Assembly: GCF_002902755.1 (NCBI RefSeq)
Contig: NZ_PPRS01000005.1
Location: forward strand, 1 to 64,000
Direction of reading: 5' to 3'
Length of the DNA: 64,000 nucleotides
Source: Mammaliicoccus lentus
GTDB taxonomy: Bacteria; Bacillota; Bacilli; Staphylococcales; Staphylococcaceae
The position numbers and the translations under genes were made by a program. The notes beneath the pieces were generated by a model. It was not told the DNA's origin and searched no databases. It was given only the letters and a program-made list of their open reading frames with translations. Shown here piece by piece: positions 44,418 to 54,401 of the stretch; within the stretch, counting starts at the first letter, position 1; each line of letters begins with the position of its first letter.

Positions 44418-45275
44418 TTATCCTTTAGCAAAACCTATAATAAATGCTGCGATAATTATGAGAACTATACCAATCCAAATGAAAGTCATTTGGCGTTTTG
44501 TTTTTTGTTCGCCTAATAAGAATATACCCCCTAAAGTGGAGACGATAACTAACATTTGTGAGAATGAGAAACTTGTTCCAACCCCAACTTTTGGTTGAGA
44601 GATAAATAGGAACATGTTACCTAATGCCCATACTATACCTGGTAATAAATTAAAAGTTGTATATTTAACGGATGGCTTATGTTTAAATGATAAAATCACA
44701 CCACCGATAACCATACCTATAGATTGAGGGAATAAAGCATCCCATCCTTCTACGCCAAATACTTGGCCGATTACAACGTAAACTACATAACCAACAGTTG
44801 AAATAAGTAAAATCGGTATTGCTTGGCCGAATTTTTTAGAATTACCACTGCTAGTTGAACCTTTCTTCTGCACAGAAGTAAAAATAACACCGATGATTAA
44901 AAGAACTAATCCTGTTAATCCAAGTGCAACTTGTGTGCCAGTATCCCATTCACCTAAGAATGCGGCACTAAATAATGTTGTACCCAATAGTTGTAAACCT
45001 GTAGATATTGGCATTGTTAAAGAAACACCAATTAAATCAACACTCCGCAATTGGAATCCTTGTCCTAAAGCCCAGAAGGCACCGGAAATCATCCCTATAA
45101 TAATAGTACGGAATGTAAATTCTACATCTCCAAAAATGAAGAGTAATATACCTATAATAAATGCACCGATAGTCGTACCTAAAATTTGATTATAAGGTCC
45201 GCCACCGACTTTCACATTAATTAATACAACGCTCCCCCAGAACAATGCTGGTAACAGAGCTATAAGATAATCCAT
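44418..45275 (-). CDS. glcU: Glucose uptake protein GlcU (GRP family)
   Basis: GlcU imports glucose without phosphorylation, feeding the dehydrogenase encoded next to it. The 285-aa protein has ten hydrophobic segments; [32 protein letters not shown] and the second-half [31 protein letters not shown] are typical of GRP sugar transporters. It heads a two-gene operon with gdh. A cre-like sequence (45355-45368) lies upstream. Confidence 0.88.
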   Translation of the reverse strand: MDYLIALLPALFWGSVVLINVKVGGGPYNQILGTTIGAFIIGILLFIFGDVEFTFRTIIIGMISGAFWALGQGFQLRSVDLIGVSLTMPISTGLQLLGTTLFSAAFLGEWDTGTQVALGLTGLVLLIIGVIFTSVQKKGSTSSGNSKKFGQAIPILLISTVGYVVYVVIGQVFGVEGWDALFPQSIGMVIGGVILSFKHKPSVKYTTFNLLPGIVWALGNMFLFISQPKVGVGTSFSFSQMLVIVSTLGGIFLLGEQKTKRQMTFIWIGIVLIIIAAFIIGFAKG

Positions 45276-45354
45276 ATGGACAACTCGCTTTCTATAATTG
45301 AATTCATCTTACATTTTACCCATTATTAAATATGCAAAACAATTAATAAACTTA

Positions 45355-45368
45355 ATAAATCGCTTACA
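45355..45368. promoter_or_regulatory. Possible cre site upstream of glcU
   Basis: Read on the minus strand, TGTAAGCGATTTAT shares the core TTGTAAGCGATT with the stronger cre site at the nan locus, but its last two bases miss the consensus. Confidence 0.3.
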
Positions 45369-45383
45369 ATGTTAAATTACAAT

Positions 45384-45422
45384 AAAAAAGTCTGGAACAT
45401 AGATTATGTTCCAGACTTTTTT
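45384..45422 (-). terminator. Intrinsic terminator of the GNAT gene
   Basis: AAAAAAGTCTGGAACAT pairs with ATGTTCCAGACTTTTTT, a perfect 17-base stem. On the minus strand it follows the stop at 45440. Confidence 0.9.
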
Positions 45423-45439
45423 ATATTGGCAGTACCTGA

Positions 45440-46306
45440 CTAGGAGAGGCGAACGTACTTGAAATGATGCACTTCGTTTGTAATTTTAAATCCAACTTTC
45501 TCATATAGAAGCTGTATTTGTTCGTAGTTTTTACTGTCAACATGAATGCGTACTGTTTCAACTTCATTATGATTGAAAGCTTGAGTTGTAGCATAATGAA
45601 TCATTTGAAAAGCGATGCCTTGTTTTCTGTAATCTCTATGTGAAGCAAGGTAAGGAATAGTTGCCAAGTGTTCTGGTATATCTATTGAAAGATAAATGTA
45701 TCCTTTTACGAGACCTTCCGCCATAAATAAATATAAAGCGTGGTTATCATCTAAAGAGTCTATTATATCTTCAGAAGTTACTTCACTATCTATGAAACTT
45801 TTAGAATGAAGTTTATCGAACGAATAAAAATATGGTTTACTGTAATGAATCATTTGATGTTGTTCCTCTATTTCGTGAGGGGGCTGGTGTATTTCAAGTG
45901 TATATTGTGTTTCAACATAGCCTGCTCGCAATGCTTTCAACTTACTATTGTTGAGTATGTGGTTTTTATGTAAAGATATGTGACAATATTTAACTTCTGG
46001 ATGATTATTTAAAAGCATATCCCAAGCTTCTTTTAATGATTGTAAAGTTTTTTCAGAAGTGTCATTTACGATAGGGCCCCATACATTTACAGTTTCTTTA
46101 TCTACTTTTTCGAAACCTAGAATCCCGGTTATTTCTTCATTATTGTAAAGATAGAAAAAAGATTGTTCATCAAATTTGTTATTTAAAGATGACTTAATAC
46201 TATCAATACGTTCTGGAATATATTGTACATGATTTTCATCTTGAATGTTTTTCTCTTGTATATACTGGGCGACAGGATCGATTTGCTTAAGTGGAAGTAT
46301 TTGCAT
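45440..46306 (-). CDS. GNAT family N-acetyltransferase
   Basis: This 288-aa protein has a C-terminal acetyl-CoA domain: PYLASHRDYRKQGIAFQMIHYATTQAF holds the R/Q-x-x-G-x-A loop, followed by VETVRIHVDSKNYEQIQLLYEKVGF. The N-terminal half looks like a second, weaker GNAT repeat. The open frame starts at 46330, but AAAGGAGTG between there and ATG 46306 decides the start (MQILPLKQ). It is monocistronic. The acceptor is unknown. Confidence 0.78.
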   Translation of the reverse strand: MQILPLKQIDPVAQYIQEKNIQDENHVQYIPERIDSIKSSLNNKFDEQSFFYLYNNEEITGILGFEKVDKETVNVWGPIVNDTSEKTLQSLKEAWDMLLNNHPEVKYCHISLHKNHILNNSKLKALRAGYVETQYTLEIHQPPHEIEEQHQMIHYSKPYFYSFDKLHSKSFIDSEVTSEDIIDSLDDNHALYLFMAEGLVKGYIYLSIDIPEHLATIPYLASHRDYRKQGIAFQMIHYATTQAFNHNEVETVRIHVDSKNYEQIQLLYEKVGFKITNEVHHFKYVRLS

Positions 46307-46449
46307 GAAAGTCACTCCTTTAATGGACATCGATTATTTATAATCTATTATACGATTAATTGTCTTGTTATAAAAGTTTTTGATAACTTTAGATGGATAA
46401 TCATCCGTGTTATACTAATAAGAATGAAAAAAGAATGGGTGAAATAATT

Positions 46450-48585
46450 ATGAAAGCATTAATTCTTGCTGAAAAACCATCTGTTGGTCGTGACATTGCT
46501 AAAGCAATGGGCGTTAATGATCAAAAGAAAGGTTATTTCGAGAACAAACAATATATTGTGACATGGGCGTTAGGTCATTTAGTTACGAATGCAACACCAG
46601 AGGAATATGATAAGAAATTTAAAGAATGGAAATTAAGTGAACTTCCTATTATCCCTGATTATATGAAACATGTTGTTATTAAAAAGACGCGCAGTCAGTT
46701 TAATACTGTACAACATTTAATGAAACGTGATGACGTTCAATCAATAATCATTGCAACTGACGCGGGGCGAGAAGGTGAGTTAGTAGCAAGATTGATTATC
46801 GAAAAAGCTAAAATAAAGAAACCAATAAAAAGATTATGGATTAGCTCAGTTACTGAAAAGGCAATTAGAGAAGGATTCAAAAATTTAAAACCTGGTAAAG
46901 CATATGACAATTTATATAAAGCAGCATTATGTAGAAGTGAAGCGGACTGGATTGTTGGAATAAACGCAACACGAGCACTAACTACTAAATACGATGCACA
47001 ATTATCTTGTGGTAGAGTGCAAACACCAACATTGAATCTTGTTAAGATGAGACAAGACGAAATACAGTCATTTAAACCTGAAAGATATTATCAGATGAAC
47101 GTTGAAGTGGATGGTTATAAATTCAAATGGCTTACACAAAATAGTGACCGAATTTTTGATAAAGAAAAAATCGAAAGCTTGAAAAATAAATTACAAAATA
47201 AAAAAGGCGAAATTAAAAAAGTTAATAAAAAGAAGAAAACTAAACACCCTCAAAAATTATACGATTTAACTAGCCTTCAACAAACAGCTTACCAACGCTA
47301 TAAGATGAGTGCTAAGGAAACGTTAAACACTATGCAAACTTTATACGAACAACATAAAGTTTTAACTTATCCAAGAACAGACTCAAACTATTTAACAAGT
47401 GATATGGTCTCATCATTAAAAGATAGGGTATCTACTTTAACTGCTACACCATTAAAATCATATGCTGTACCGTTAATTAAAAAAGAAATACATGCAGGGA
47501 AACATTTTGTTGATAATACAAAAGTATCGGATCATCACGCAATTGTTCCAACAGAAGTTAGAGCAAATATGGATCAATTATCACCGAGAGAACAAAAAAT
47601 ATATATGCTAGTGGCTGAGCGATTTTTAGAAGTATTACTTCCACCATATCAATATGAAGAAACAACTGTTGATTTAACTGTAGAAGGTGAGACTTTTAAA
47701 TTGGTTCAAGAAGTAGCAATTGATTTAGGTTTTAAAGCAATTCATCAAGAAGAAGCGGTTGTTAAAGCATTACCATTTAAGGAACACGAACAAGTGGTCA
47801 TCCAAAAAGTAAATGTCATTGGAAAAGATACAGAGCCACCAGCTTACTTTAATGAAGGAACATTATTAAAAGCTATGGAATCACCACAATTATTCTTTAA
47901 CTTGAATGATAAGAAAATGTCTAAAACATTAAATGAAACTGGTGGAATAGGTACTGTAGCTACAAGAGCAGATATTATCGAAAAGTTATATAGTTCTAAT
48001 GTTATAGAATCTGTACAAGGTAAAATTAAAATAACACCTAAAGGCAAACAATTGTTAAACTTAGCACCTGAGCAACTAACATCTCCAGCATTAACTGCTG
48101 AATGGGAAATGAAACTCACACAAATTGAAAAAGGTCAGTATCAAAAAGAAGCTTTTATGAAAGAGATGAGAAGTTTTACGAAAGAGATTATCTCTGATAT
48201 AAAAAATAGCGATGACAAATTTAAGCATGATAATTTAACGACTACAGAATGTCCTACGTGTGGAAAATTTATGTTAAAAGTTAAAACGAAAAATGGCCAA
48301 ATGTTAGTTTGCCAGGACCCTACCTGTAAAACGAAGAAAAATCAGCAAAGAGTTACAAATGCTAGATGTCCAAACTGTAAGAAGAAACTTACGTTATATG
48401 GTACAGGAAAAACGGCAGTGTATCGTTGTGTATGTGGACATACTGAATCACAAGAACACATGGATAAAAGACTTAAAAATAAAAAGACAGGTAAAATCAG
48501 TAAAAAAGAAATGAACAAATATATGAAAAATGAAGAAGTTGAAAACAATCCATTTAAAGATGCCTTAAAAGATTTAAAATTATAA
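46450..48585 (+). CDS. topB: DNA topoisomerase III (TopB)
   Basis: TopB is a type IA topoisomerase that cuts single strands and helps unlink DNA. The 711-aa protein has the Toprim start ([17 protein letters not shown]), the acidic DAGREGE motif, and catalytic Tyr307 in [12 protein letters not shown]. The C-terminus has zinc-ribbon-like cysteines (CPTCGKFML ... CQDPTC; CPNCKKK ... CVCG). The frame is open from 46393, but ATG 46450, after GGGTGA, gives the normal N-terminus. Confidence 0.94.
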   Translation: MKALILAEKPSVGRDIAKAMGVNDQKKGYFENKQYIVTWALGHLVTNATPEEYDKKFKEWKLSELPIIPDYMKHVVIKKTRSQFNTVQHLMKRDDVQSIIIATDAGREGELVARLIIEKAKIKKPIKRLWISSVTEKAIREGFKNLKPGKAYDNLYKAALCRSEADWIVGINATRALTTKYDAQLSCGRVQTPTLNLVKMRQDEIQSFKPERYYQMNVEVDGYKFKWLTQNSDRIFDKEKIESLKNKLQNKKGEIKKVNKKKKTKHPQKLYDLTSLQQTAYQRYKMSAKETLNTMQTLYEQHKVLTYPRTDSNYLTSDMVSSLKDRVSTLTATPLKSYAVPLIKKEIHAGKHFVDNTKVSDHHAIVPTEVRANMDQLSPREQKIYMLVAERFLEVLLPPYQYEETTVDLTVEGETFKLVQEVAIDLGFKAIHQEEAVVKALPFKEHEQVVIQKVNVIGKDTEPPAYFNEGTLLKAMESPQLFFNLNDKKMSKTLNETGGIGTVATRADIIEKLYSSNVIESVQGKIKITPKGKQLLNLAPEQLTSPALTAEWEMKLTQIEKGQYQKEAFMKEMRSFTKEIISDIKNSDDKFKHDNLTTTECPTCGKFMLKVKTKNGQMLVCQDPTCKTKKNQQRVTNARCPNCKKKLTLYGTGKTAVYRCVCGHTESQEHMDKRLKNKKTGKISKKEMNKYMKNEEVENNPFKDALKDLKL

Positions 48586-48590
48586 AATTA

Positions 48591-48636
48591 AACATCAACA
48601 ATGTTACGTACGAAATATCATTGTTGATGTTTTTTA
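48591..48636 (+). terminator. Intrinsic terminator after topB
   Basis: AACATCAACAATG (48591-48603) pairs perfectly with CATTGTTGATGTT (48619-48631), followed by Ts. Confidence 0.9.
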
Positions 48637-48683
48637 TTTATATATAATGAAGGAATTACGATTCAAATTGCTTTCTAGTCACA

Positions 48684-48725
48684 AATACGAACATAATGTG
48701 AATGTTTTTAATCAATGTTCGTAAA
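48684..48725. promoter_or_regulatory. Pair of inverted PurBoxes (PurR operator)
   Basis: AATACGAACATA (48684-48695) and, on the other strand, TTTACGAACATT (48714-48725) both fit the PurBox pattern AWWWCGAACWWT. They are inverted and 18 bases apart, close to the usual 16-17. They lie right before the pbuG promoter, so purine-controlled PurR binding is likely. Confidence 0.75.
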
Positions 48726-48729
48726 AGTA

Positions 48730-48758
48730 TTGATTTTTAAACATTACAGTAATACAAT
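48730..48758 (+). promoter_or_regulatory. Sigma-A promoter of pbuG
   Basis: TTGATT (48730-48735) and TACAAT (48753-48758) are spaced by 17 bases and lie directly after the PurBoxes. The transcript leader would be under 30 bases, leaving no room for a purine riboswitch. Confidence 0.75.
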
Positions 48759-48791
48759 GTACAGTGTTGAAATTAATAAAGGAGTCTTGAA

Positions 48792-50126
48792 ATGAAACGA
48801 TACTTTAAATTTGATGAGCTAGGAACAAGTTATAAGCGAGAGATACTAGGTGGGCTAACAACATTTCTATCAATGGCATACATATTAGCAGTTAACCCTT
48901 CAATGTTAAGTTTAGCTAGTGTTGAAAATATACCTGATTCTATGAGAATGGATCAAGGTGCAGTATTCGTAGCGACAGCATTAGCAGCGTTAGTTGGTTG
49001 TTTATTCATGGGAATTATAGCTAAATACCCAATTGGTTTAGCACCAGGTATGGGATTAAATGCATTTTTTGCGTTTACAGTAGTATTAACTATGGGTATT
49101 CCATGGCAAACAGGATTAACGGGCGTACTATTTTCAGGTGTGATATTTGCTTTTCTAACAATGAGTGGGTTAAGGGAAGTTATCATTAATGCTATACCGT
49201 TTGAACTTAAGATGGCAGTTTCAGCAGGTATAGGTTTATTTATAACATTTGTAGGTTTACAAGGAGCAGGTATTGTTCAAAAAGAAGATTCTACTTTAGT
49301 AACTTTAGGTACAATGCACAATCCAGAAGTATTATTAGCAGTATTCGGGATTATCATCACTATTATATTGATGGCGAAAAAAATTCCAGGATCTATTTTT
49401 ATTGGTATGGTATTAACGGCAGTTGGTGGATTAGTAACAGGCTTAATCGACATGCCAAGTAGCGTGGTAGGTAAAGTGCCAAGTGTTGCACCAACATTCG
49501 GTGCAGCATTTGAAGCTTTTGGAGATTTATCTACTATATTTAATGTGCAATTCTTAATCGTTGTATTAACTTTCTTATTTATTGATTTCTTTGATACAGC
49601 AGGTACATTAGTTGCAGTAGCAAACCAAGCAGGTTTAATGAAAGATAATAAGTTACCTAGAGCTGGAAAAGCACTATTCTCAGATTCATTAGCTACTATA
49701 GTAGGGGCTATTTTCGGTACATCTACAACTACAAGCTATATCGAATCAAGCGCAGGTGTTGCTGTAGGTGCAAGAACAGGTTTTGCAAGCGTAGTAACCG
49801 GTCTTTGTTTCTTAGCTGCGTTATTATTCTCTCCATTAATGTCAGTTGTTACAAGTGCTGTAACAGCACCGGCATTAGTTATTGTTGGTGTGTTAATGGT
49901 AAGCAACCTAGGTAAAATTGATTGGCAGAAATTCGAAATAGCAGTACCGGCATTTTTAACTATGATTATGATGCCATTAACTTATTCAATTGCGACAGGT
50001 ATAGCATGCGGATTTATTTTCTATCCTATTACTATGATAGTTGCAAAGAGACACAAAGAAATACATCCTATAATGTATGGTTTATTCTTTGTATTCGTAG
50101 CATATTTCATGTTTGTTCATTCATAA
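48792..50126 (+). CDS. pbuG: Guanine/hypoxanthine permease PbuG (NCS2/AzgA type)
   Basis: PbuG imports guanine and hypoxanthine for purine salvage. The 444-aa membrane protein has about twelve or more hydrophobic segments and the AzgA-type motifs: EILGGLTTFLSMAYILAVNP, GLAPGMGLNAFFAFTVV, LFIDFFDTAGTLVAVANQAG and GTSTTTSYIESSAGVAVGARTGFASVVTG. GGAG lies before ATG 48792. It is controlled by the PurBoxes just upstream rather than by a riboswitch, and ends in a shared terminator. Confidence 0.92.
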   Translation: MKRYFKFDELGTSYKREILGGLTTFLSMAYILAVNPSMLSLASVENIPDSMRMDQGAVFVATALAALVGCLFMGIIAKYPIGLAPGMGLNAFFAFTVVLTMGIPWQTGLTGVLFSGVIFAFLTMSGLREVIINAIPFELKMAVSAGIGLFITFVGLQGAGIVQKEDSTLVTLGTMHNPEVLLAVFGIIITIILMAKKIPGSIFIGMVLTAVGGLVTGLIDMPSSVVGKVPSVAPTFGAAFEAFGDLSTIFNVQFLIVVLTFLFIDFFDTAGTLVAVANQAGLMKDNKLPRAGKALFSDSLATIVGAIFGTSTTTSYIESSAGVAVGARTGFASVVTGLCFLAALLFSPLMSVVTSAVTAPALVIVGVLMVSNLGKIDWQKFEIAVPAFLTMIMMPLTYSIATGIACGFIFYPITMIVAKRHKEIHPIMYGLFFVFVAYFMFVHS

Positions 50127-50158
50127 AAAAAGTCACGTGCATAAGCGCGTGACTTTTT
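50126..50158. terminator. Bidirectional terminator (pbuG / small membrane gene)
   Basis: AAAAAGTCACG pairs with CGTGACTTTTT around a short loop, between convergent stops; it overlaps both gene ends by one base. Confidence 0.85.
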
Positions 50159-50526
50159 CAATCTTTATAAGTAGTTTTGAACGATTTAGATGGAATGTAC
50201 ACAGGGGCTATTATAATTGTAAATAAGAAAATAACCATTAATACGACCATTAATATGTGTAATAACCATCCAACAACGGGAATGATAGAAATAAAACTCG
50301 CAATTAATCCTATTAAAGGTATGACAAAAATAGCTTTGACAGAATTTTGATTATCTATTAACAATATCAATGTAGATATGAAATATAAAGAACCATTAAA
50401 TACAAGGGCATTATAACCAGTTGAAAGAACAATGCTCCCACCTATAAAAGGAATAGCTAATAAAAGTTCAGAAATTACCAATATAATAGAAAGAACAAGT
50501 AATACTGACTTGATTCCTCTTTTCAT
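50158..50526 (-). CDS. Small membrane protein of unknown function
   Basis: A 122-aa protein that I do not recognise. It has a basic start (MKRGIKS) and about four hydrophobic segments (7-30, 44-57, 66-85, 88-112), with a basic, polar C-terminal end (SKSFKTTYKD). AGGTGGTG lies before ATG 50526. It is a single gene between pbuG and the ribosomal super-operon. The repeated hydrophobic pattern and good ribosome site support a real gene; no function is suggested. Confidence 0.65.
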   Translation of the reverse strand: MKRGIKSVLLVLSIILVISELLLAIPFIGGSIVLSTGYNALVFNGSLYFISTLILLIDNQNSVKAIFVIPLIGLIASFISIIPVVGWLLHILMVVLMVIFLFTIIIAPVYIPSKSFKTTYKD

Positions 50527-50599
50527 GTTTTCACCACCTGTTAAAATACTTTTTACATTATAACATTTAGATTACAAATTATCTATTTTAAATTATCTA

Positions 50600-50628
50600 T
50601 TGAAAAGGTAAAAGAATTCCGTTATAAT
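50600..50628 (+). promoter_or_regulatory. Promoter of the S10-spc-alpha super-operon
   Basis: TTGAAA (50600-50605) and TATAAT (50623-50628) have the ideal 17-base spacing. Transcription from here leaves a leader of about 200 bases before rpsJ. Confidence 0.8.
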
Positions 50629-50639
50629 ACATGGGTATG

Positions 50640-50833
50640 TGCTAGATAAAACTTAGAGAAATATATGATTATCTATTGATTAATGGATGCAAATCATGTA
50701 TCATATCTAATGTTGGACTTTAAGAAGCGATGAAGCGAGAGGTTACTGACACACCCGGCCGCTTTGCCATGGCGGTGTGTAAGAGAGTTTTCGTGGAGAA
50801 GTCTATCACTATAAAGTAGACGAACAAGGAGGG
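50640..50833 (+). ncRNA. Structured 5' leader of the S10 operon
   Basis: The gap 50527-50839 holds no gene but a promoter and this leader. ACACACC (50749-50755) pairs with GGTGTGT (50774-50780) around a G/C-rich loop, an arrangement I recall as conserved before rpsJ in Gram-positive bacteria. A second possible stem is GTCTA with TAGAC near 50801-50821. It probably serves autogenous control of ribosomal protein synthesis; the binding protein is not known from this sequence. Confidence 0.6.
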
Positions 50834-50839
50834 AAAATT

Positions 50840-51148
50840 ATGGCAAAACAAAAAATTCGTATCCGTTTAAAAGCGTATGATCACCGCATGATCGATCAAT
50901 CAGCAGAGAAAATTATTGAAACTGCTAAACGTTCAGGAGCTCAAGTGTCTGGTCCGATTCCGTTACCAACTGAAAAATCAGTTTATACAGTAATCCGTGC
51001 CGTTCACAAATACAAAGATTCACGTGAGCAATTCGAACAACGTACGCATAAACGTTTAATCGACATTCTTAACCCTACACCTAAAACAGTTGATGCTCTT
51101 ATGGGCTTAAACTTACCATCTGGTGTAGACATCGAAATCAAATTATAA
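50840..51148 (+). CDS. rpsJ: 30S ribosomal protein S10
   Basis: S10 sits in the head of the small subunit and, as NusE, also joins NusB in transcription antitermination. The 102-aa protein is of normal length and fully typical ([20 protein letters not shown], then the [18 protein letters not shown] loop that enters the ribosome). It is the first gene of the super-operon, behind AAGGAGG. Confidence 0.97.
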   Translation: MAKQKIRIRLKAYDHRMIDQSAEKIIETAKRSGAQVSGPIPLPTEKSVYTVIRAVHKYKDSREQFEQRTHKRLIDILNPTPKTVDALMGLNLPSGVDIEIKL

Positions 51149-51180
51149 TTCATTCAAAATAACAGGAGGTGCGACTTTCG

Positions 51181-51843
51181 ATGACCAAAGGAATCTTAGG
51201 AAGAAAAATTGGAATGACTCAAGTATTCGCAGAAAATGGTGAATTAATACCAGTAACTGTAGTAGAAGCTAGTCAAAACGTTGTATTACAAAAGAAAACT
51301 GAAGAAGTAGATGGCTATAATGCTCTACAAATCGGTTTTGAAGACAAACAAGCATATAAAAAAGATCGTAAATCTAATAAATATGCTACTAAAGCTGCTG
51401 AAGGACATGCTAAAAAAGCTGGTTCAGCACCTAAGCGCTTCACTCGTGAATTCAGAAACATAGATGTTTCAGCATACGAGGTAGGTCAAGAAGTCACTGT
51501 AGATACATTCCAAGCAGGAGACATTATTGATGCAACAGGCGTTTCTAAAGGTAAAGGTTTCCAAGGCTCAATTAAACGCCATAACTTCGCACGTGGACCA
51601 ATGAGTCACGGTTCTCATTTCCACAGAAGCTCTGGTTCAATGGGTATGGCTTCAGATGCTTCTAAAGTATTCAAAGGTAAAGGATTACCTGGCCGTATGG
51701 GAGCAAACACAGTAACTATGCAAAACTTAAAAATCGTTAAAGTAGATGCAGAGAACAATGTAGTCCTTGTAAAAGGAAATGTTCCAGGTCCTAAAAAAGG
51801 CTTAGTAAAACTTACAACTTCAATCAAAAAAGGTAATAAATAA
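51181..51843 (+). CDS. rplC: 50S ribosomal protein L3
   Basis: L3 is an early-assembly protein whose long loop reaches the peptidyl transferase centre. The 220-aa protein has the conserved loop region [36 protein letters not shown], where changes in staphylococci can affect linezolid and tiamulin response; nothing unusual stands out. The open frame begins at 51169, but AGGAGGTG covers that GTG and serves ATG 51181 (MTKGILG). Confidence 0.97.
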   Translation: MTKGILGRKIGMTQVFAENGELIPVTVVEASQNVVLQKKTEEVDGYNALQIGFEDKQAYKKDRKSNKYATKAAEGHAKKAGSAPKRFTREFRNIDVSAYEVGQEVTVDTFQAGDIIDATGVSKGKGFQGSIKRHNFARGPMSHGSHFHRSSGSMGMASDASKVFKGKGLPGRMGANTVTMQNLKIVKVDAENNVVLVKGNVPGPKKGLVKLTTSIKKGNK

Positions 51844-51872
51844 TTATTTAGGTGAAAGGAGGAAACAACATT

Positions 51873-52496
51873 ATGGCTAATTTTGATGTATTAAAAGTAG
51901 ATGGTTCTAAATCAGGATCTATCGAATTAAATGATAGTGTATTTGGTATCGAACCAAACCAACACGTATTATTTGAAGCAGTTAACTTACAACGCGCTTC
52001 ATTACGCCAAGGTACTCATGCAGTTAAAAATCGTTCGGCAGTTCGTGGTGGTGGACGTAAACCTTGGAAACAAAAAGGTACAGGACGTGCTCGTCAAGGT
52101 ACAATTCGTGCGCCACAATGGCGTGGTGGTGGTATCGTATTCGGACCAACACCAAGAAGCTATTCTTACAAAATGCCTAAGAAAATGCGTCGTTTAGCAT
52201 TACGTTCTGCATTATCTGCAAAAGCAAATGATAACGAATTAGCAGTATTAGAAGCATTCAATTTTGATGCTCCTAAAACTAAAGAATTAAAAAATGTAAT
52301 GAGCAATTTAGAACTTTCTAAAAAAGTATTATTCATCGTTGATGCTTTAGATAACAATGTTGAATTATCAGCTCGTAACATTCCAAGTGTAAAAGTTATT
52401 GACGCTCAAAGTTTAAACGTCTTAGATATTTTAGACGCTAACAAAGTCGTAATAACAAAAGCAGCTGTGGATAAAGTAGAGGAGGTGCTCGGATAA
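51873..52496 (+). CDS. rplD: 50S ribosomal protein L4
   Basis: L4 lines the nascent peptide tunnel with its extended loop ([31 protein letters not shown]), the site of macrolide-related changes; the loop looks wild type. In some bacteria L4 also represses its own operon. The 207-aa start is ATG 51873 after AAAGGAGG, not the upstream in-frame 51852. Its stop shares one base with the rplW start. Confidence 0.97.
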   Translation: MANFDVLKVDGSKSGSIELNDSVFGIEPNQHVLFEAVNLQRASLRQGTHAVKNRSAVRGGGRKPWKQKGTGRARQGTIRAPQWRGGGIVFGPTPRSYSYKMPKKMRRLALRSALSAKANDNELAVLEAFNFDAPKTKELKNVMSNLELSKKVLFIVDALDNNVELSARNIPSVKVIDAQSLNVLDILDANKVVITKAAVDKVEEVLG

Positions 52497-52774
52497 TGGA
52501 AGCAAGAGATGTTATTAAGCGCCCCGTAATCACAGAGAAATCTTCATCAGATATGGGATTAGACAAATACACATTTGATGTAGATACTCGTGCAAATAAG
52601 ACACAAGTTAAAATCGCAATCGAAGAAATTTTCGACGTTAAAGTAGACTCAGTTAACATCATGAACATTAAAGCGAAAGCTAAACGTGTTGGTCGTTACA
52701 ATGGTTTCACTAACAAACGTCGTAAAGCAATCGTAACTCTAAAAGACGGTTCATCAATCGACTTTTTCAACTAA
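52496..52774 (+). CDS. rplW: 50S ribosomal protein L23
   Basis: L23 stands at the tunnel exit and is the docking site for trigger factor and signal recognition particle. The 92-aa protein has the standard core ([12 protein letters not shown], then [27 protein letters not shown]). GAGGTG in the end of rplD serves its ATG; the genes overlap by one base (TAATG), so translation is coupled. Confidence 0.97.
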   Translation: MEARDVIKRPVITEKSSSDMGLDKYTFDVDTRANKTQVKIAIEEIFDVKVDSVNIMNIKAKAKRVGRYNGFTNKRRKAIVTLKDGSSIDFFN

Positions 52775-52806
52775 TAAACAATTACCATTAAGGAGGTAAA
52801 ACGACA

Positions 52807-53640
52807 ATGGCTCTTAAAAAGTATAAGCCAATTACAAATGGTCGTCGTAATATGACTTCTTCAGATTTCGCTGAAATCACATCAACGACTCCTGAAAAAT
52901 CATTATTACAACCGCTTCCGAGAAAAGCGGGACGTAACAACCAAGGTAAATTGACAGTTCGTCACAGAGGTGGCGGTCATAAACGTCAATACCGTGTAAT
53001 TGATTTCAAACGTAACAAAGATGGAATTCCAGCTAAAGTAACAACAGTTGAATATGATCCAAACCGTTCTGCTAATATTGCATTAGTAGTATACGCAGAT
53101 GGTGAGAAAAGATATATCCTTGCTCCTAAAGGTTTAAAAGTAGGACAAGAAATTTTCAATGGTCCAGAAGCAGATATCAAATTAGGTAACGCATTAGCAT
53201 TACAAGATATCCCAGTTGGTACTACAATTCACAATATCGAATTAAAACCAGGTAAAGGTGGACAATTAGTTCGTTCTGCTGGTACAAGTGCTCAAGTACT
53301 TGGTAAAGAAGGTAAATACGTACTAGTTCGTCTTAAATCAGGTGAGGTTCGTATGATTTTATCTACTTGCCGTGCTACAATCGGACAAGTTGGTAATATT
53401 GCTCACGAATTAATCACAGTTGGTAAAGCCGGCCGTACTAGATGGATGGGTAAACGTCCTACAGTTCGTGGTTCTGTAATGAACCCTAACGATCACCCAC
53501 ACGGTGGTGGTGAAGGTCGTACACCAATCGGTCTTGATTCACCAATGTCTCCATGGGGCAAACCAACACTTGGTAAGAAAACTCGTAAGAAAAGCCAACG
53601 TTCATCTAAATTTATCGTTCGTGGTCGTAAGAAAAAATAA
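52807..53640 (+). CDS. rplB: 50S ribosomal protein L2
   Basis: L2 is needed for joining the subunits and supports the peptidyl transferase centre. The 277-aa protein has the conserved [18 protein letters not shown] start and the [17 protein letters not shown] segment carrying the conserved histidine, then the basic [21 protein letters not shown] tail. AAGGAGG lies before ATG 52807. Confidence 0.98.
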   Translation: MALKKYKPITNGRRNMTSSDFAEITSTTPEKSLLQPLPRKAGRNNQGKLTVRHRGGGHKRQYRVIDFKRNKDGIPAKVTTVEYDPNRSANIALVVYADGEKRYILAPKGLKVGQEIFNGPEADIKLGNALALQDIPVGTTIHNIELKPGKGGQLVRSAGTSAQVLGKEGKYVLVRLKSGEVRMILSTCRATIGQVGNIAHELITVGKAGRTRWMGKRPTVRGSVMNPNDHPHGGGEGRTPIGLDSPMSPWGKPTLGKKTRKKSQRSSKFIVRGRKKK

Positions 53641-53703
53641 TAATACCTTATTTACGTGTGCGGCTTAAATGCCGCGCGCAATAATAAGAAGGGAGGCGCC
53701 ATA

Positions 53704-53982
53704 ATGGCTCGTAGTCTTAAAAAAGGACCTTTCGTTGATGATCATTTAATGAAAAAAGTTGAAGCTCAAAACGAAGGTGAAAAAAAATCAGTTATTAAAA
53801 CATGGTCTCGTCGTTCAACAGTATTCCCTAATTTTATAGGACATACAATTGCAGTATATGATGGTCGTAAACACGTACCAGTTTTCATTACTGAAGACAT
53901 GGTTGGTCATAAATTAGGAGAGTTTGCTCCTACACGTACTTATAAAGGGCACGCTGCAGACGACAGAAAGACTAAACGCTAA
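53704..53982 (+). CDS. rpsS: 30S ribosomal protein S19
   Basis: S19 forms with S13 the head contact to the large subunit. The 92-aa protein starts [18 protein letters not shown] and contains [31 protein letters not shown]. The frame is open from 53656, but GGGAGG before ATG 53704 fixes the start. The 63-base spacer after rplB contains a GCGGC/GCCGC hairpin. Confidence 0.97.
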   Translation: MARSLKKGPFVDDHLMKKVEAQNEGEKKSVIKTWSRRSTVFPNFIGHTIAVYDGRKHVPVFITEDMVGHKLGEFAPTRTYKGHAADDRKTKR

Positions 53983-54007
53983 TTTCTAAAAAGAGGAGGA
54001 AGTCACA

Positions 54008-54373
54008 ATGGAAGCAAAAGCGGTTGCTAGAACAATAAGAATCGCACCTCGTAAAGTGAGATTAGTTTTAGATCTTATTAGAGGTAAAGAAGTGGCAGAA
54101 GCAATTGCCATCTTAAAATTAACGAATAAAGCAACATCACCTGTTGTTGAAAAATTATTAATGTCAGCATTAGCAAATGCAGAACATAACTATGATTTAA
54201 ATCCTGATACTTTAGTAGTAAGAGAAGCTTACGCTAATGAAGGACCTACATTAAAACGTTTCCGTCCACGTGCACAAGGTCGTGCAAGTGCGATTAACAA
54301 ACGTACTAGCCACATTACAATCGTAGTTGGCGAAAAAGAAGTTAAAGAAGCTAAAGAAGTTAAAGAAGCATAA
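54008..54373 (+). CDS. rplV: 50S ribosomal protein L22 with a repeated acidic-basic tail
   Basis: L22 contacts all 23S domains and its hairpin lines the exit tunnel. The body ([25 protein letters not shown] ... [24 protein letters not shown]) is standard. The 121-aa protein ends in a duplicated KEVKEA-type tail ([12 protein letters not shown]), slightly longer than the roughly 117 residues I recall in S. aureus, and probably made by a short DNA duplication. GAGGAGG precedes ATG 54008. Confidence 0.97.
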   Translation: MEAKAVARTIRIAPRKVRLVLDLIRGKEVAEAIAILKLTNKATSPVVEKLLMSALANAEHNYDLNPDTLVVREAYANEGPTLKRFRPRAQGRASAINKRTSHITIVVGEKEVKEAKEVKEA

Positions 54374-54401
54374 TTAACCAAATCATTAAGGAGGGAATAT
54401 A

